Source: Kitasatospora cinereorecta | Lineage (GTDB): Bacteria; Actinomycetota; Actinomycetes; Streptomycetales; Streptomycetaceae | Direction of reading: 5' to 3' | DNA length: 64,000 nucleotides | NCBI RefSeq assembly: GCF_024172095.1 | Contig: NZ_JAMZDX010000003.1 | Location: forward strand, 62,001-126,000 | Shown: positions 31,795 to 41,258 of the stretch, one piece after another | How the letters are laid out: each line of letters opens with the position of its first letter | Position numbering within the stretch: the stretch's first letter is position 1 | Position numbers and translations under genes: made by a program | Notes under the pieces: model-generated | The model's input: the letters and a program-made list of their open reading frames with translations, nothing else | What the model was told of the DNA's origin: nothing | The model's database searches: none

Positions 31795-33276
31795 CTACAC
31801 CTCGGCGGAGGCCTCGACCTCGTGCGGCTCCTGCTCGCCGGACCGGCCCGCGCCGAGGCGGGTGCGGACCAGCGCGATGCCCACCACCAGGGCGGCGACC
31901 AGGACGGAGAGCAGCACCTGGATGCGTCCGCCGCCGTCGCTGCCGTCGGTGAGCATGTAGCCGAGCACGAAGGTGATCATCGCGATGGTGGCCCAGGTCA
32001 GGTATGGGTAGAGCCACATCCGGACGACCAGCTTCTCCGGCGCCTCACGCAGGATGATCTTCCGCATCCGCAGCTGCGAGCAGCAGATGACCAGCCAGAC
32101 GAACAGTGCCACCGCGCCCGAGGAGTTCAGCAGGAACTGGAACACCGTCTTCGGCCACAGGTAGTTGAACCCCACCGCCACGAAGCCGAAGACCACCGAG
32201 GCGAGGATCGCGGTCTGCGGCACACCGCCGCGGACGGTACGGGCGAAGGCGCGGGGCGCGTCACCGCGGCGGCCGAGCGAGAAGGCCATCCGGGAGGCGG
32301 TGTACAGGCCGGAGTTGAGGCAGGAGAGCACGGCGGTCAGCACGATGACGTTCATGATCTGGCCGGCGTGCGGGATGCCGATCGAGTCGAGCGCGGCGAC
32401 GTACGAGCCCTTGGCGACGATCGCCGGGTCGTCCCAGCGCAGCAGGGTCACGACGACCAGGATCGAACCCAGGTAGAAGACGCCGATCCGCCAGATCACG
32501 CTGTTGGTGGCCTGGGTGACGGCCCGTCGCGGGTCCTCCGACTCGCCGGCCGCGAGCGTGACGATCTCGCTGCCCATGAACGAGAAGACCACCATCAGTA
32601 TGCCGGTGAGGATGGCGCCGGGGCCGTGCGGCAGGAACCCGCCGTGGCCGGTCAGGTTGGACAGGCCGACCGCCGGGTGGTCCGAGCCGGGCAGGACGCC
32701 GAACACGGCCAGCGCCCCGAGCACGATGAACGCGGCGATCGCGACCACCTTGATGCCCGCGAACCAGAACTCGAACTCGCCGTACGAGCCCACCGACACC
32801 AGGTTGGTCGCGGTCAGCACCACCATGACGATCAGCGCCCACCCCCACTGCGGGACGGCCGGCACCCAGCCCTCGAGGATCCGCGCGCCCGCGGTCGCCT
32901 CGACCGCCAGCACCACGACCCAGAAGAACCAGTACAGCCAGCCGATCGAGAAGCCGGCCCAGCGGCCCAGCGCCCGGTCGGCGTACGCGGAGAACGAGCC
33001 CGAGCTCGGGTCGGCGGCCGCCATCTCGCCGAGCATCCGCATCACGAACACGACCATCGCGCCGACCAGCGCGTACGACAGGAGGATGCCGGGGCCGGCC
33101 GCCGCGATGCCGGACGCCGATCCGACGAACAGGCCCGCGCCGATCACGCCGCCGATCGCGATCATCGACAGGTGACGGTTCTTCAGCCCGGCCTTCAGGC
33201 CGTCGGCGGAGGGGGAGGAGGGCGAACCCCCGGGGTTCTCGGTCGACTTGTCGACGTCACCCAGAGCGCTGCTCAT
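31795..33276 (-). CDS. Amino-acid permease (APC family, GabP/AroP-like)
   Basis: A 493-residue permease with about twelve transmembrane segments. The family start KNRHLSMIAIGGVIGAGLFVGS is seen at residues 32-53, followed by GPGILLSYALVGAMVVFVMRMLGEMA, and FSFMGSEIVTLAAGES in the middle. It imports an amino acid or GABA by proton symport. ATG 33276 gives the usual short acidic N-terminus; the frame stays open upstream but no ribosome site supports that. The site before it is TCTGAAGGACTGTGC. It ends 28 bases from the serpin stop, the two genes converging. Confidence 0.88.
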   Translation of the reverse strand: MSSALGDVDKSTENPGGSPSSPSADGLKAGLKNRHLSMIAIGGVIGAGLFVGSASGIAAAGPGILLSYALVGAMVVFVMRMLGEMAAADPSSGSFSAYADRALGRWAGFSIGWLYWFFWVVVLAVEATAGARILEGWVPAVPQWGWALIVMVVLTATNLVSVGSYGEFEFWFAGIKVVAIAAFIVLGALAVFGVLPGSDHPAVGLSNLTGHGGFLPHGPGAILTGILMVVFSFMGSEIVTLAAGESEDPRRAVTQATNSVIWRIGVFYLGSILVVVTLLRWDDPAIVAKGSYVAALDSIGIPHAGQIMNVIVLTAVLSCLNSGLYTASRMAFSLGRRGDAPRAFARTVRGGVPQTAILASVVFGFVAVGFNYLWPKTVFQFLLNSSGAVALFVWLVICCSQLRMRKIILREAPEKLVVRMWLYPYLTWATIAMITFVLGYMLTDGSDGGGRIQVLLSVLVAALVVGIALVRTRLGAGRSGEQEPHEVEASAEV

Positions 33277-33445
33277 GCACAGTCCTTCAGACGGTTGGGT
33301 ACACGAATGTGCCCAGGTGGAGGCCTGTGGTCGGACCTCCCGCCGCACCTGTGCGTCCACGACGCTATGGCAGGCGTCCGGAATCCGTACATAGTCGATT
33401 CCGGACAAAATCATCCCGACCTGCTGTACGGAACCGCACCGCCGA

Positions 33446-33934
33446 TCAGGGCCAGACGAGGCAGTAGAGCTGGTGCCCGGCGTCGTGCAGGCGGTTGGCG
33501 AAGTCCTGCCACTCGTGGAGCATCTGGTAGATCACGAAGGCGTCGCGGGGCCCGCGGCGGTCGGGAACGGTGGACCAGATGAAGGCGGCGGCGCCGAGCT
33601 CGGTCTCGTCGGCCTTGCGGAGCGGCTCGACGACGGTGTGCGGGAGCTGGACGACGGCGTAGTCGGGGTGGAGGACGACCAGTTCCAGCGGGGGGACCTG
33701 GTGGAGCGGCACGCCCTTGATCCCGGTGAGGACCATCGCGCTCATCGTCTCCGGCTTGATCTTGGTGGAGAGGTGCCCGTTGACCGAGCCGCTGGTCTCC
33801 ATCAGGTCGCCGAGGCGTCCGAGCGCGCCGAGCTCGCCCGCGTCCAGCCCGAGTCCGCCCGGCCCGAGGGCGGTGGGGACTCTGGCGGCGGTGGCCCGGT
33901 CGGGTGCGCCGAAGTACTTGTAGGTGACCCCCAC
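33446..33934 (-). CDS. Conserved hypothetical protein upstream of hemL
   Basis: A 162-residue cytoplasmic protein of unknown function, apparently conserved in Streptomyces beside hemL (recalled). It begins VGVTYKYFGAPDRATAARVP and contains LGDLMETSGSVNGHLSTKIKPETM and a C-terminal half with FIWSTVPDRRGPRDAFVIYQML ending GHQLYCLVWP. I chose GTG 33934, with GGAGG ten bases upstream. The frame is open to ATG 34066, but the extra 44 codons use AGG, GGA, AGA and ACA and lack GC3 bias, so they are probably not coding. It is divergent from hemL. Confidence 0.65.
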   Translation of the reverse strand: MGVTYKYFGAPDRATAARVPTALGPGGLGLDAGELGALGRLGDLMETSGSVNGHLSTKIKPETMSAMVLTGIKGVPLHQVPPLELVVLHPDYAVVQLPHTVVEPLRKADETELGAAAFIWSTVPDRRGPRDAFVIYQMLHEWQDFANRLHDAGHQLYCLVWP

Positions 33935-34301
33935 TCTGCCCTCGCCTCCGCGCTTTCCCCTGCCTGTACCCGCCGCACCCCCGCCAGCGGCTCCCGCAGG
34001 CCTGCGGGTGCCACCCACGGCCTCCTCGGAGCCGTCCTGCGCCTCGGACACTCGGACCATCCTCACCGGAACTCGCCGGAATCGACAGACCCCCGCACGC
34101 TCGGTGTCCTCCCGAACGTGCCCCTTACCCGTCTCCCGCCGTCCTACACGAATTCGACGGTGGTACCTGAGACCCTACCTTCGCCACGCCTCGTGAAGGC
34201 ACCAGCACACGGATCATCGTTCCAGATGATCGGGTCCGGCATGCAGAACGGAAGGACACGATTTGAGAGCATGTCCCGGTAACCCTCCCGCGGACCCACG
34301 G
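33935..34301. other. Divergent promoter region upstream of hemL
   Basis: 367 bases between divergent genes (with the start I prefer at 33934). The part near 34120-34260 is less GC-rich and likely carries the hemL promoter. No operator resembling Rex or other known boxes is visible. Confidence 0.5.
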
Positions 34302-35633
34302 ATGAGCGAGCCGATGAGCTACCCGTACGAAGCCCCCCAGTCCCAGTCGCTGTTCGAGCGCGCCTCCGTCGTGACCCCCGGTGGCGTGAACTCGCCGGTC
34401 CGCGCGTTCCGTGCGGTGGGCGGCACCCCGCGCTTCATGGTGTCGGGCACCGGCCCGTACCTGACCGACGCGGACGGGCGCGAGTACGTCGACCTGGTGT
34501 GCTCGTGGGGTCCGATGATCCTGGGCCACGCGCACCCGGCGGTGATCGAGGCGGTGCAGCAGGCGGTGGTCCGCGGCACGTCCTTCGGTACGCCGGGCCA
34601 GGGCGAGGTGGAGCTCGCCGAGGAGATCGTCGGCCGGGTGGCCCCGGTCGAGCAGGTCCGCCTGGTGTCGAGCGGCACCGAGGCGACCATGTCGGCGATC
34701 CGGCTGGCCCGCGGTTTCACCGGGCGCGCCAAGATCGTGAAGTTCGCGGGCTGCTACCACGGACATGTGGACGCGCTGCTGGCCGCCGCCGGTTCCGGGG
34801 TGGCGACCTTCGGCCTGCCGGACACCCCGGGCGTCACCGGCGCCCAGGCCGGCGACACCATCGTGCTGCCGTACAACGACCTGGACGCGGTCCGGGCCGC
34901 CTTCGCCGCGCACCCGGGCGAGATCGCCTGCGTGATCACCGAGGCGTCCCCGGGCAACATGGGCGTGGTCCCGCCGCTGCCGGGCTTCAACCGGGGCCTG
35001 GCCGAGCTCTGCCGGGCCGACGGCGCGCTGTTCATCTCGGACGAGGTGATGACCGGCTTCCGCGTCTCCAGGGCCGGCTGGTACGGCCTGGAGGCCGCGC
35101 ACGAGGGCTGGGCGCCGGACCTGCTCACCTTCGGCAAGGTGATGGGCGGCGGCTTCCCGGCCGCGGCCTTCGGCGGCCGTGCCGACGTGATGGCGTACCT
35201 GGCCCCGGCCGGCCCGGTCTACCAGGCGGGCACCCTGTCCGGTAACCCGATCGCCACCGCCGCCGGCCTGGCCCAGCTGCGCGGCTGCACCGACGAGGTG
35301 TACGCCGCCGTCGACCGGGTGAGCGCCGAGATCTCCGGCCTGGTCACCGCGGCGCTGGCCAAGGAGGGCGTGGCCCACCGCCTGCAGACCGCGGGCAACA
35401 TGTTCTCGGTCTTCTTCACCGAGGAGCGGGTCACCAACTACGACGAGGCCCGGACCCAGGAGGCGTTCCGGTTCAACGCCTTCTTCCACTCGATGCTGAG
35501 CCAGGGCGTCTACCTGCCGCCGTCGGCGTTCGAGTCCTGGTTCGTCTCGGCCGCCCACGACGAGCGCGCGGTCGAGCGGATCGCCGCCGCCCTGCCGGCC
35601 GCCGCTCGCGCGGCCGCCGAGGCCCGGGCCTGA
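34302..35633 (+). CDS. hemL: Glutamate-1-semialdehyde 2,1-aminomutase
   Basis: The PLP enzyme converting glutamate-1-semialdehyde to 5-aminolevulinate, second step of the C5 pathway, paired metabolically with hemA at 13677. 443 residues from ATG 34302; ATG 34314 is an alternative and no strong ribosome site decides. Conserved: [56 protein letters not shown] (PLP-binding Asp), and [19 protein letters not shown] with the Schiff-base lysine. It leads into the histidine phosphatase (40 bases) and the cytochrome c maturation genes. Confidence 0.96.
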   Translation: MSEPMSYPYEAPQSQSLFERASVVTPGGVNSPVRAFRAVGGTPRFMVSGTGPYLTDADGREYVDLVCSWGPMILGHAHPAVIEAVQQAVVRGTSFGTPGQGEVELAEEIVGRVAPVEQVRLVSSGTEATMSAIRLARGFTGRAKIVKFAGCYHGHVDALLAAAGSGVATFGLPDTPGVTGAQAGDTIVLPYNDLDAVRAAFAAHPGEIACVITEASPGNMGVVPPLPGFNRGLAELCRADGALFISDEVMTGFRVSRAGWYGLEAAHEGWAPDLLTFGKVMGGGFPAAAFGGRADVMAYLAPAGPVYQAGTLSGNPIATAAGLAQLRGCTDEVYAAVDRVSAEISGLVTAALAKEGVAHRLQTAGNMFSVFFTEERVTNYDEARTQEAFRFNAFFHSMLSQGVYLPPSAFESWFVSAAHDERAVERIAAALPAAARAAAEARA

Positions 35634-35673
35634 GCAGCACCCCCGAACGCACAGCGGCACCGAGGAGAGACAC

Positions 35674-36354
35674 GTGAGCAAGGACACCACCGTCGTCCAC
35701 CTGATGCGGCACGGTGAGGTGCACAACCCGGAGGGCATCCTGTACGGCCGCCTGCCGGGCTACCACCTGTCGGAGCTCGGTCGGCAGATGGCCGACCGGG
35801 TGGCCGAGCACCTGGCCGACCGGGACATCACCCACGTGGTGGCCTCCCCGCTGGAGCGGGCGCAGGAGACCGCGGAGCCGATCGGCAAGGCGCACGGCCT
35901 GGCGGTCGCCGTCGACGAGCGGCTGATCGAGGCGGACAACATCTTCCAGGGCAAGACCTTCGGCGTCGGCGACGGCTCGCTGAAGAACCCGAGCCACTGG
36001 CGGCACCTGACCAACCCGTTCAAGCCGTCCTGGGGCGAGCCGTACCTCGACCAGGTGGTGCGGATGATGGGCGCGCTGGCCGCCGCCCGGGACGCCGCGC
36101 GCGGGCACGAGGCGGTCTGCGTCAGCCACCAGCTGCCGATCTGGATCGTCCGCTCGTTCGCCGAGCGCCGCCGGCTGTGGCACGACCCACGCCGCCGCCA
36201 GTGCTCGCTGGCCTCGCTCACCAGCTTCACCTTCGAGGGCGACCGGATCGTCTCGATCGGCTACCGGGAGCCCGCCCGCGACCTGCTTCCGGCGCACCTG
36301 GTCGGCAAGGGCAAGAAGGGCGACAAGCCGGTCGGCAAGAGCTTCGGCGCGTAA
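35674..36354 (+). CDS. Histidine phosphatase family protein
   Basis: A 226-residue phosphoglycerate-mutase-like phosphatase. The RHG motif is in VVHLMRHGEVHNPEG (phospho-histidine), with VVASPLERAQETAEPI and the second catalytic His in EAVCVSHQLPIW. Insertions such as KNPSHWRHLTNPFKPSWGEPY are typical of the actinobacterial subgroup near hemL and ccsA. A basic C-terminal tail (GKGKKGDKPVGKSFGA) follows. GTG 35674 has GAGGAGAGACAC upstream. It lies 40 bases after hemL and probably shares its transcript. Substrate unknown. Confidence 0.87.
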   Translation: MSKDTTVVHLMRHGEVHNPEGILYGRLPGYHLSELGRQMADRVAEHLADRDITHVVASPLERAQETAEPIGKAHGLAVAVDERLIEADNIFQGKTFGVGDGSLKNPSHWRHLTNPFKPSWGEPYLDQVVRMMGALAAARDAARGHEAVCVSHQLPIWIVRSFAERRRLWHDPRRRQCSLASLTSFTFEGDRIVSIGYREPARDLLPAHLVGKGKKGDKPVGKSFGA

Positions 36355-36482
36355 GCCCGACCGGGGCCCGACCTGCCCGGAATAAGTGGATCATAAGTAC
36401 AAGAACCGCAGGTCACGGGGGGTTCGGTGGTCAACGCCGGACCCCCCGAAAACGTCCCGGAGACCCATGCGAAACTTTTCAC

Positions 36483-37091
36483 ATGTCTGGGACGACCCAC
36501 CGCCGCCTCCGCCTCGCCGCCACCCTCGGCGCGGCCGCCGTACTCGCTCTGACCGGCTGCTCCGGCACCGGCTCGGCCAGTGGTGACGGCCAGGCCGGCT
36601 TCATCACCGGCAAGGGCGGCGTGGACACCGCGGCCGCCGGCCACCGGCAGGACGCACCGGACATCTCCGGCACCGGCCTGGACGGCAGCGGCAAGGTCGG
36701 CCTCGCCGACTTCAAGGGCAAGGTCGTCGTACTGAACATCTGGGGCTCCTGGTGCAGCCCCTGCCGGGCCGAGGCCAAGGGCCTCCAGGAGGTCGCCCAG
36801 AAGTACGCGGACCAGGGCGTCCAGTTCCTCGGCATCAACACCCGGGACACCGACCCGGCCAACGCGATCAGCTTCGAGAAGAACTTCGGCATCACCTACC
36901 CGTCCATCTACGACCCGGACGGCACCCAGATCCTGAAGTTCCCCAAGGGCAGCCTCAACCCCCAGTCGATCCCCACCACCATCGTGGTCGACCGCCAGGG
37001 CCGGCTGGCCGCCCGCGCGATGCGCGCGCTGTCCTCGGACGACCTGGAGGCCATGCTGAGGCCCGTGGTCGCCGAGCAGGGTCAGCAGTGA
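36483..37091 (+). CDS. TlpA/ResA-like thiol-disulfide lipoprotein
   Basis: A 202-residue extracytoplasmic thioredoxin-like lipoprotein. The lipobox LTGC places Cys26 as the lipid-modified residue; the thioredoxin domain has NIWGSWCSPCRAEAKGLQEVA with redox Cys91 and Cys94, and the cis-proline in QSIPTTIVVD. It should reduce apocytochrome c cysteines, receiving electrons from CcdA, the next gene (GTG overlaps its stop, GTGA). ATG 36483 is chosen since it gives a compact basic signal peptide; the ribosome site is weak. First gene of the system II cytochrome c biogenesis operon. Confidence 0.92.
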   Translation: MSGTTHRRLRLAATLGAAAVLALTGCSGTGSASGDGQAGFITGKGGVDTAAAGHRQDAPDISGTGLDGSGKVGLADFKGKVVVLNIWGSWCSPCRAEAKGLQEVAQKYADQGVQFLGINTRDTDPANAISFEKNFGITYPSIYDPDGTQILKFPKGSLNPQSIPTTIVVDRQGRLAARAMRALSSDDLEAMLRPVVAEQGQQ

Positions 37092-37864
37092 CCGCGGACC
37101 TCGCCGCGGCCGTCGGGTACAACGACACGGTCGGCAGCGGCGCGCTGCTGCTCGCCGTGCCGATCGCACTCGCCGCCGGCCTGGTCTCCTTCTTCTCGCC
37201 CTGTGTGCTGCCGCTGGTCCCCGGCTACCTGAGCTACGTCACCGGCTTCTCCGCCGCCGACCTGGCCGACGCCAGGGGCGGCCGGCGCGGCCGGATGCTG
37301 TTGGGCTCGACCCTGTTCATCCTCGGCTTCGCCGCGGTCTTCGTCTCGATGGGCGCGCTGTTCGGCTCCTTCGGCCAGACGCTGCGCGAGCACCAGCGGG
37401 TGATCAGCGTGGTGCTGGGCCTGCTCACCGTCGCGATGGGCCTGGCCTTCATGGGCCTGCTGCCCGGCTTCTCGATGCGCGAGCTGCGCTCGCACCGGCG
37501 CCCGGCGCTGGGCCTGGCCGGCGCGCCGCTGCTCGGCGTGGTCTTCGGCCTTGGCTGGACGCCCTGCATCGGACCGACCATGGCCGCGATCAACGGCCTG
37601 GCTCTCAACCAGGCCAGCGCCGGGCGCGGCGCCCTGCTGATGGCCGTCTACTGCCTCGGCCTGGGCGTACCGTTCGTCCTGGCCGCGCTGGCCTTCCGCA
37701 AGGCGCTGGGCGCCTTCGGCTGGGTCAAGCGGCACTACCAGTGGGTGATGCGGATCGGCGGCGGCATGCTCGTCGTGGTCGGCCTGCTGCTGGTGACCGG
37801 CGTGTGGGACGCGATGGTCAACCAGCTCCAGTACCTCGCCCCCGACTTCTCGATCGGATTCTGA
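37088..37864 (+). CDS. ccdA: CcdA cytochrome c biogenesis membrane protein
   Basis: A 258-residue, roughly six-span membrane protein that carries reducing power from cytoplasmic thioredoxin across the membrane. The two conserved cysteines sit in FFSPCVLPLVPGYLSYVTG and in GLGWTPCIGPTMAAING. The GTG at 37088 overlaps the stop of the TlpA-like gene. It is followed after two bases by resB, so the operon is tightly packed. Its likely electron acceptor is the TlpA-like lipoprotein encoded just before. Confidence 0.94.
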   Translation: MTADLAAAVGYNDTVGSGALLLAVPIALAAGLVSFFSPCVLPLVPGYLSYVTGFSAADLADARGGRRGRMLLGSTLFILGFAAVFVSMGALFGSFGQTLREHQRVISVVLGLLTVAMGLAFMGLLPGFSMRELRSHRRPALGLAGAPLLGVVFGLGWTPCIGPTMAAINGLALNQASAGRGALLMAVYCLGLGVPFVLAALAFRKALGAFGWVKRHYQWVMRIGGGMLVVVGLLLVTGVWDAMVNQLQYLAPDFSIGF

Positions 37865-37866
37865 CC

Positions 37867-39549
37867 GTGAGCGACACCAGGACCAGCCCGGACACGGCGG
37901 ACGCCGAGCGGCTCTCCACCGCGCCCGAGGAGGCGGAGGCGCCGGTCGTCGGCATAGGCGTGCTCGGCTGGGCCCGCTGGACGTGGCGCCAGCTCACCTC
38001 GATGCGGGTCGCGCTGATCCTGCTCTTCCTGCTCTCGCTGGCCGCCATCCCCGGCTCGCTGATCCCGCAGACCAGCCAGAACGCCTTCAAGGTCCAGCAG
38101 TGGCAGGCGACCCACAAGGGCATCACCCCGCTGTACGAGAAGCTCCAGCTGTTCGACGTCTACAGCTCGGTCTGGTTCTCCGCGATCTACATCCTGCTGT
38201 TCCTCTCGCTGGCCGGCTGCATCGTCCCGCGCACCTGGCAGTTCGTCGGCGTGCTGCGGGCCGAGCCGCCGGCGGCGCCGCGCAACCTGACCCGGATGCC
38301 GGTGTACGCCGCCTGGCACACCGACGCCGACGCCAAGGCGGTCAACTCCGCCGCGTACCGGCTGCTGAAGAAGCGCGGCTTCCGGTCCGAACTCGCGGGC
38401 GGCGCGGTCGCCGCCGAGAAGGGCTACCTGCGCGAGGTCGGCAACCTGCTCTTCCACTTCTCGCTGTTCGCCCTGCTGGCCGGCTTCGCCTGGGCCAGCC
38501 TGGCCAGCGGCCAGGGCGGCAAGCTGGTGATCGAGGGCCAGGGGTACTCCAACACCACCACCCAGCTCGACGACTTCACCGGCTCCGCCTTCTACACCAC
38601 CGACGACCTGGACGCCTTCGGCTTCAAGCTGGACGGCTTCACCGCCCGGTACCAGGCCGGCGGCGACCAGGCCGGCAGCGCCCGCGAGTTCACCGCGCAC
38701 ATCCGGTACTGGGTCGGCGACGACGCGACCAAGCTGAAGAGCTCGACCATCCAGGTCAACCAGCCGCTGGAGATCGGCGGTTCCAAGGTCTTCCTGATCG
38801 GCCACGGCTACGCCCCGGTGGTCACCGTCCGCAACGCCGCGAACGAGATCGTCTACCGCGGCCCGACGCCCTTCCTGCCGCAGGACTCCAACCTCACCTC
38901 CACCGGTGTGGTCAAGGTCAACGACTACGGCACCGACCCGAAGGGCAATCGGACCCAGCTCGGCTTCAGCGGCTACTTCCTGCCCACCGCGCCGGAGAGC
39001 TTCGAGAAGACCGGCCCGGTGTCGCTCTTCCCGGGCGCCGCCGACCCGATGCTGGTGCTCACCGCCTACGCCGGCGACCTGCGCTCCGACAACGGCCTGC
39101 CGCAGAACGTGTACCAGCTCGACACCAAGGCGATGACCCAGCTCCAGCAGGACGGCACCATCGCCCGCGCCCGGCTCAAGGTCGGCCAGGGCTGGACCCT
39201 CCCGGACGGCTACGGGAGCATCACCTTCGACGGCTACCAGCAGTGGGCCAGCTTCAGCGTCTCGCACCGCCCCGGCAACGCCGTCGCCCTCACCGGCGCG
39301 GTCTGCGCCATCCTCGGCCTGATCGGCTCGCTGTTCGTCCAGCGCCGCCGGATCTGGGTGCGGGCCACCCCCGGACCCGACGGCCGGACTCTGGTCGAGG
39401 TCGCCGGCCTCGCCCGCAGCGAGTCGGCGAAGACCGCCGAGGAGCTGGCCGAACTCGCCGTCGAGCTCCAGGACGACGCACCCGCGCTCGACGAGGCGGA
39501 CGCCTCCGCAGACCCCTCCACCTCCACCGACCAGGACTCCAAGGAGTAG
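37867..39549 (+). CDS. resB: ResB (CcsB-type) cytochrome c synthase subunit
   Basis: A 560-residue system II cytochrome c biogenesis protein. N-terminal part has paired transmembrane segments (RVALILLFLLSLAAIPGSLI and SAIYILLFLSLAGCIVP), a third span near residue 200 (LLFHFSLFALLAGFAWASL), a large extracytoplasmic domain (about 220-460) and a last span before a charged acidic tail. It forms the haem export/attachment complex with CcsA, next in the operon. GTG 37867 lies two bases after the ccdA stop. Confidence 0.93.
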   Translation: MSDTRTSPDTADAERLSTAPEEAEAPVVGIGVLGWARWTWRQLTSMRVALILLFLLSLAAIPGSLIPQTSQNAFKVQQWQATHKGITPLYEKLQLFDVYSSVWFSAIYILLFLSLAGCIVPRTWQFVGVLRAEPPAAPRNLTRMPVYAAWHTDADAKAVNSAAYRLLKKRGFRSELAGGAVAAEKGYLREVGNLLFHFSLFALLAGFAWASLASGQGGKLVIEGQGYSNTTTQLDDFTGSAFYTTDDLDAFGFKLDGFTARYQAGGDQAGSAREFTAHIRYWVGDDATKLKSSTIQVNQPLEIGGSKVFLIGHGYAPVVTVRNAANEIVYRGPTPFLPQDSNLTSTGVVKVNDYGTDPKGNRTQLGFSGYFLPTAPESFEKTGPVSLFPGAADPMLVLTAYAGDLRSDNGLPQNVYQLDTKAMTQLQQDGTIARARLKVGQGWTLPDGYGSITFDGYQQWASFSVSHRPGNAVALTGAVCAILGLIGSLFVQRRRIWVRATPGPDGRTLVEVAGLARSESAKTAEELAELAVELQDDAPALDEADASADPSTSTDQDSKE

Positions 39550-39552
39550 ACG

Positions 39553-40674
39553 GTGCATCTCGCCTCGGTCGACCCGCAGCTGGCCGACCTCTCCAACAAG
39601 CTGATCTACTCGGCGATGGCCGTGTACATGCTGGCCATGTTCGCGCACCTCTTCGAGTGGACGTTCGGCTCCAAGGGCGCGGTCGCCGTCCGCTCCGCCG
39701 AGCAGGCCTCGCTCGCCGAGACGGTCGCCGCCGCCGACGACACCGCCAAGGGCGTCCGCAAGGTCACCGTGAAGGTCGCGTCGGCCGACGGCGGCACCAC
39801 CACCCTCACCCGCACCGCCCTCGCCGACGCCGGCGCCACCGTGGTCACCAGCGGGCGCGGCGACGGCGACGCGACCGACGGCCCCGGCGCCGCCGGCACC
39901 AGCGAGAAGGGCGACCTGGCGGGCCGCATCGCGGTCTCGCTCACCGTCCTCGGCGCCCTGATGCACGCCGGCGGCGTGCTCACCCGCGGCCTGTCGGTGA
40001 TGCGCTGGCCGTGGGGCAACATGTACGAGTTCTCCTGCGCCTTCGCGCTGATGATGGTGACCGCGTACCTGGGCCTGCTGGCCACCAGGAAGAACGTCCG
40101 TTGGCTCGGCCTGCCCGTGGTGATCGCCGCCCTGCTCACCCTCGGCATCGCGGTCAGCGTGCTCTACACCTCGTCCGAGCAGCTGGTCCCGGCCCTGCAC
40201 TCGTACTGGCTGGGCATCCACGTCTCCACCGCCATCATGTGCGGCGGCGCGTTCTACGCGGCCTTCGTGGCCACCGTGCTCTACCTTGGCAAGGACGCCT
40301 ACGAGCGCCGCCTCGCGGCCGGCACCCCGGGCCGCTTCGGCTCGGTCTGGCACCGCCTGCCCGCCGCCGCGACCCTGGACAAGCTCTCCTACCGGATCAA
40401 CGCGCTGGTCTTCCCGCTCTGGACCTTCACCATCATCGCCGGGGCGATCTGGGCCGAGGCCGCCTGGGGCAAGTACTGGGAGTGGGACCCCAAGGAGACC
40501 TGGTCCTTCATCACCTGGGTCGCCTACGCCTGCTACCTGCACGCCCGCGCCACCGCCGGCTGGCGCGGCCGCAAGGCCGCCTACCTGGCGCTGCTGGCCT
40601 TCGCCTGCTGGCTGTTCAACTACTACGGCGTCAACATCTTCGTCACCGGCAAGCACTCCTACGCCGGCATCTGA
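39553..40674 (+). CDS. ccsA: CcsA/ResC (also annotated CcsB) cytochrome c synthase subunit
   Basis: A 373-residue, multi-span membrane protein that handles and attaches haem. The tryptophan-rich haem-binding segment is WGKYWEWDPKETWSF, flanked by His-bearing spans; it ends NIFVTGKHSYAGI. An Ala/Thr-rich insertion between the first and second spans (about residues 45-120) is long compared with Bacillus ResC. Naming is confused in databases (CcsA, CcsB or ResC for this protein). GTG 39553 lies three bases after the resB stop. It completes the complex with ResB. Confidence 0.93.
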   Translation: MHLASVDPQLADLSNKLIYSAMAVYMLAMFAHLFEWTFGSKGAVAVRSAEQASLAETVAAADDTAKGVRKVTVKVASADGGTTTLTRTALADAGATVVTSGRGDGDATDGPGAAGTSEKGDLAGRIAVSLTVLGALMHAGGVLTRGLSVMRWPWGNMYEFSCAFALMMVTAYLGLLATRKNVRWLGLPVVIAALLTLGIAVSVLYTSSEQLVPALHSYWLGIHVSTAIMCGGAFYAAFVATVLYLGKDAYERRLAAGTPGRFGSVWHRLPAAATLDKLSYRINALVFPLWTFTIIAGAIWAEAAWGKYWEWDPKETWSFITWVAYACYLHARATAGWRGRKAAYLALLAFACWLFNYYGVNIFVTGKHSYAGI

Positions 40675-40700
40675 CGGCAGACCGACACCCGGGGGGTCCG

Positions 40701-41237
40701 ATGTCCGAGCAGTGCCCGCAGTGCAACAGCCCCGACGGCGTCGTCCGGGTCGCCGAGTCCGGCCTCCCGGAGCTGGCGCCCCCGCCGCCCCCACCGGTTC
40801 CCGGCAAGGCCGGCAAGGCCGGCAAGCGGCTGCGGCCGTGGGCGGTGGTCGTCCTGGTGGTGCTGGCCTGCCTGGCCGTGCTGGGGGCGCGAAGCGCGCT
40901 CACCGAGGACCTGTCCGGGGCCGACGCCGCCTACCAGCTCGGGTACCGGCTGGGCTGGACGGTGTTCCTGCTCCCGGCTCCGCTGGTCTGGCTGCTCGGA
41001 CGCCGGACCGCCCCGGAGCCGGTGGGCCACCGACACGCCCACACCGTCTGGGGCCTGCGGATGTGGGTGTGGGAGCACGCCCGCCACTGCCGCAGCTGCC
41101 GGGTGGCCTTCTGGTCGCCCGGCGTGCTCGGCGAGGGCTTCCCGGGGACACCGGGAATCCCGTTGCACGAGTTCCCGCTCACGGTCGGCGCGCTGGCCGA
41201 GCGGGCCGATGGAAACACGTACGCGAAGCACAGCTGA
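40701..41237 (+). CDS. Hypothetical membrane protein with zinc-ribbon-like cysteines
   Basis: A 178-residue protein, not recognised. It starts MSEQCPQCNSPDGVVRV, a CxxC knuckle; a second CxxC (HCRSCRVAFWSPG) lies near residue 135, and together they may hold zinc. Two hydrophobic segments (AVVVLVVLACLAVLGAR and AYQLGYRLGWTVFLLPAPLVWLLG) suggest two membrane spans. Between them is a Pro-rich linker. ATG 40701 follows CGGGGGGTCCG. It lies 26 bases past ccsA and could be the last gene of that operon, perhaps a haem- or cytochrome-linked membrane factor. Confidence 0.65.
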   Translation: MSEQCPQCNSPDGVVRVAESGLPELAPPPPPPVPGKAGKAGKRLRPWAVVVLVVLACLAVLGARSALTEDLSGADAAYQLGYRLGWTVFLLPAPLVWLLGRRTAPEPVGHRHAHTVWGLRMWVWEHARHCRSCRVAFWSPGVLGEGFPGTPGIPLHEFPLTVGALAERADGNTYAKHS

Positions 41238-41258
41238 AGCCGCGAGGAGGGCCGCACA

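Noticed and set aside
33935..34066. N-terminal 44-codon extension of the gene at 33446 (ATG 34066)
   Set aside because: The extension uses AGG, GGA, AGA and ACA codons and lacks GC3 bias; a GTG with GGAGG upstream fits better.
37735..40794. A 1019-codon minus-strand frame across ccdA, resB and ccsA
   Set aside because: It is antisense to conserved cytochrome c genes; its composition (Gly, Val, Asp, Arg-rich) is that expected from reversed high-GC codons.
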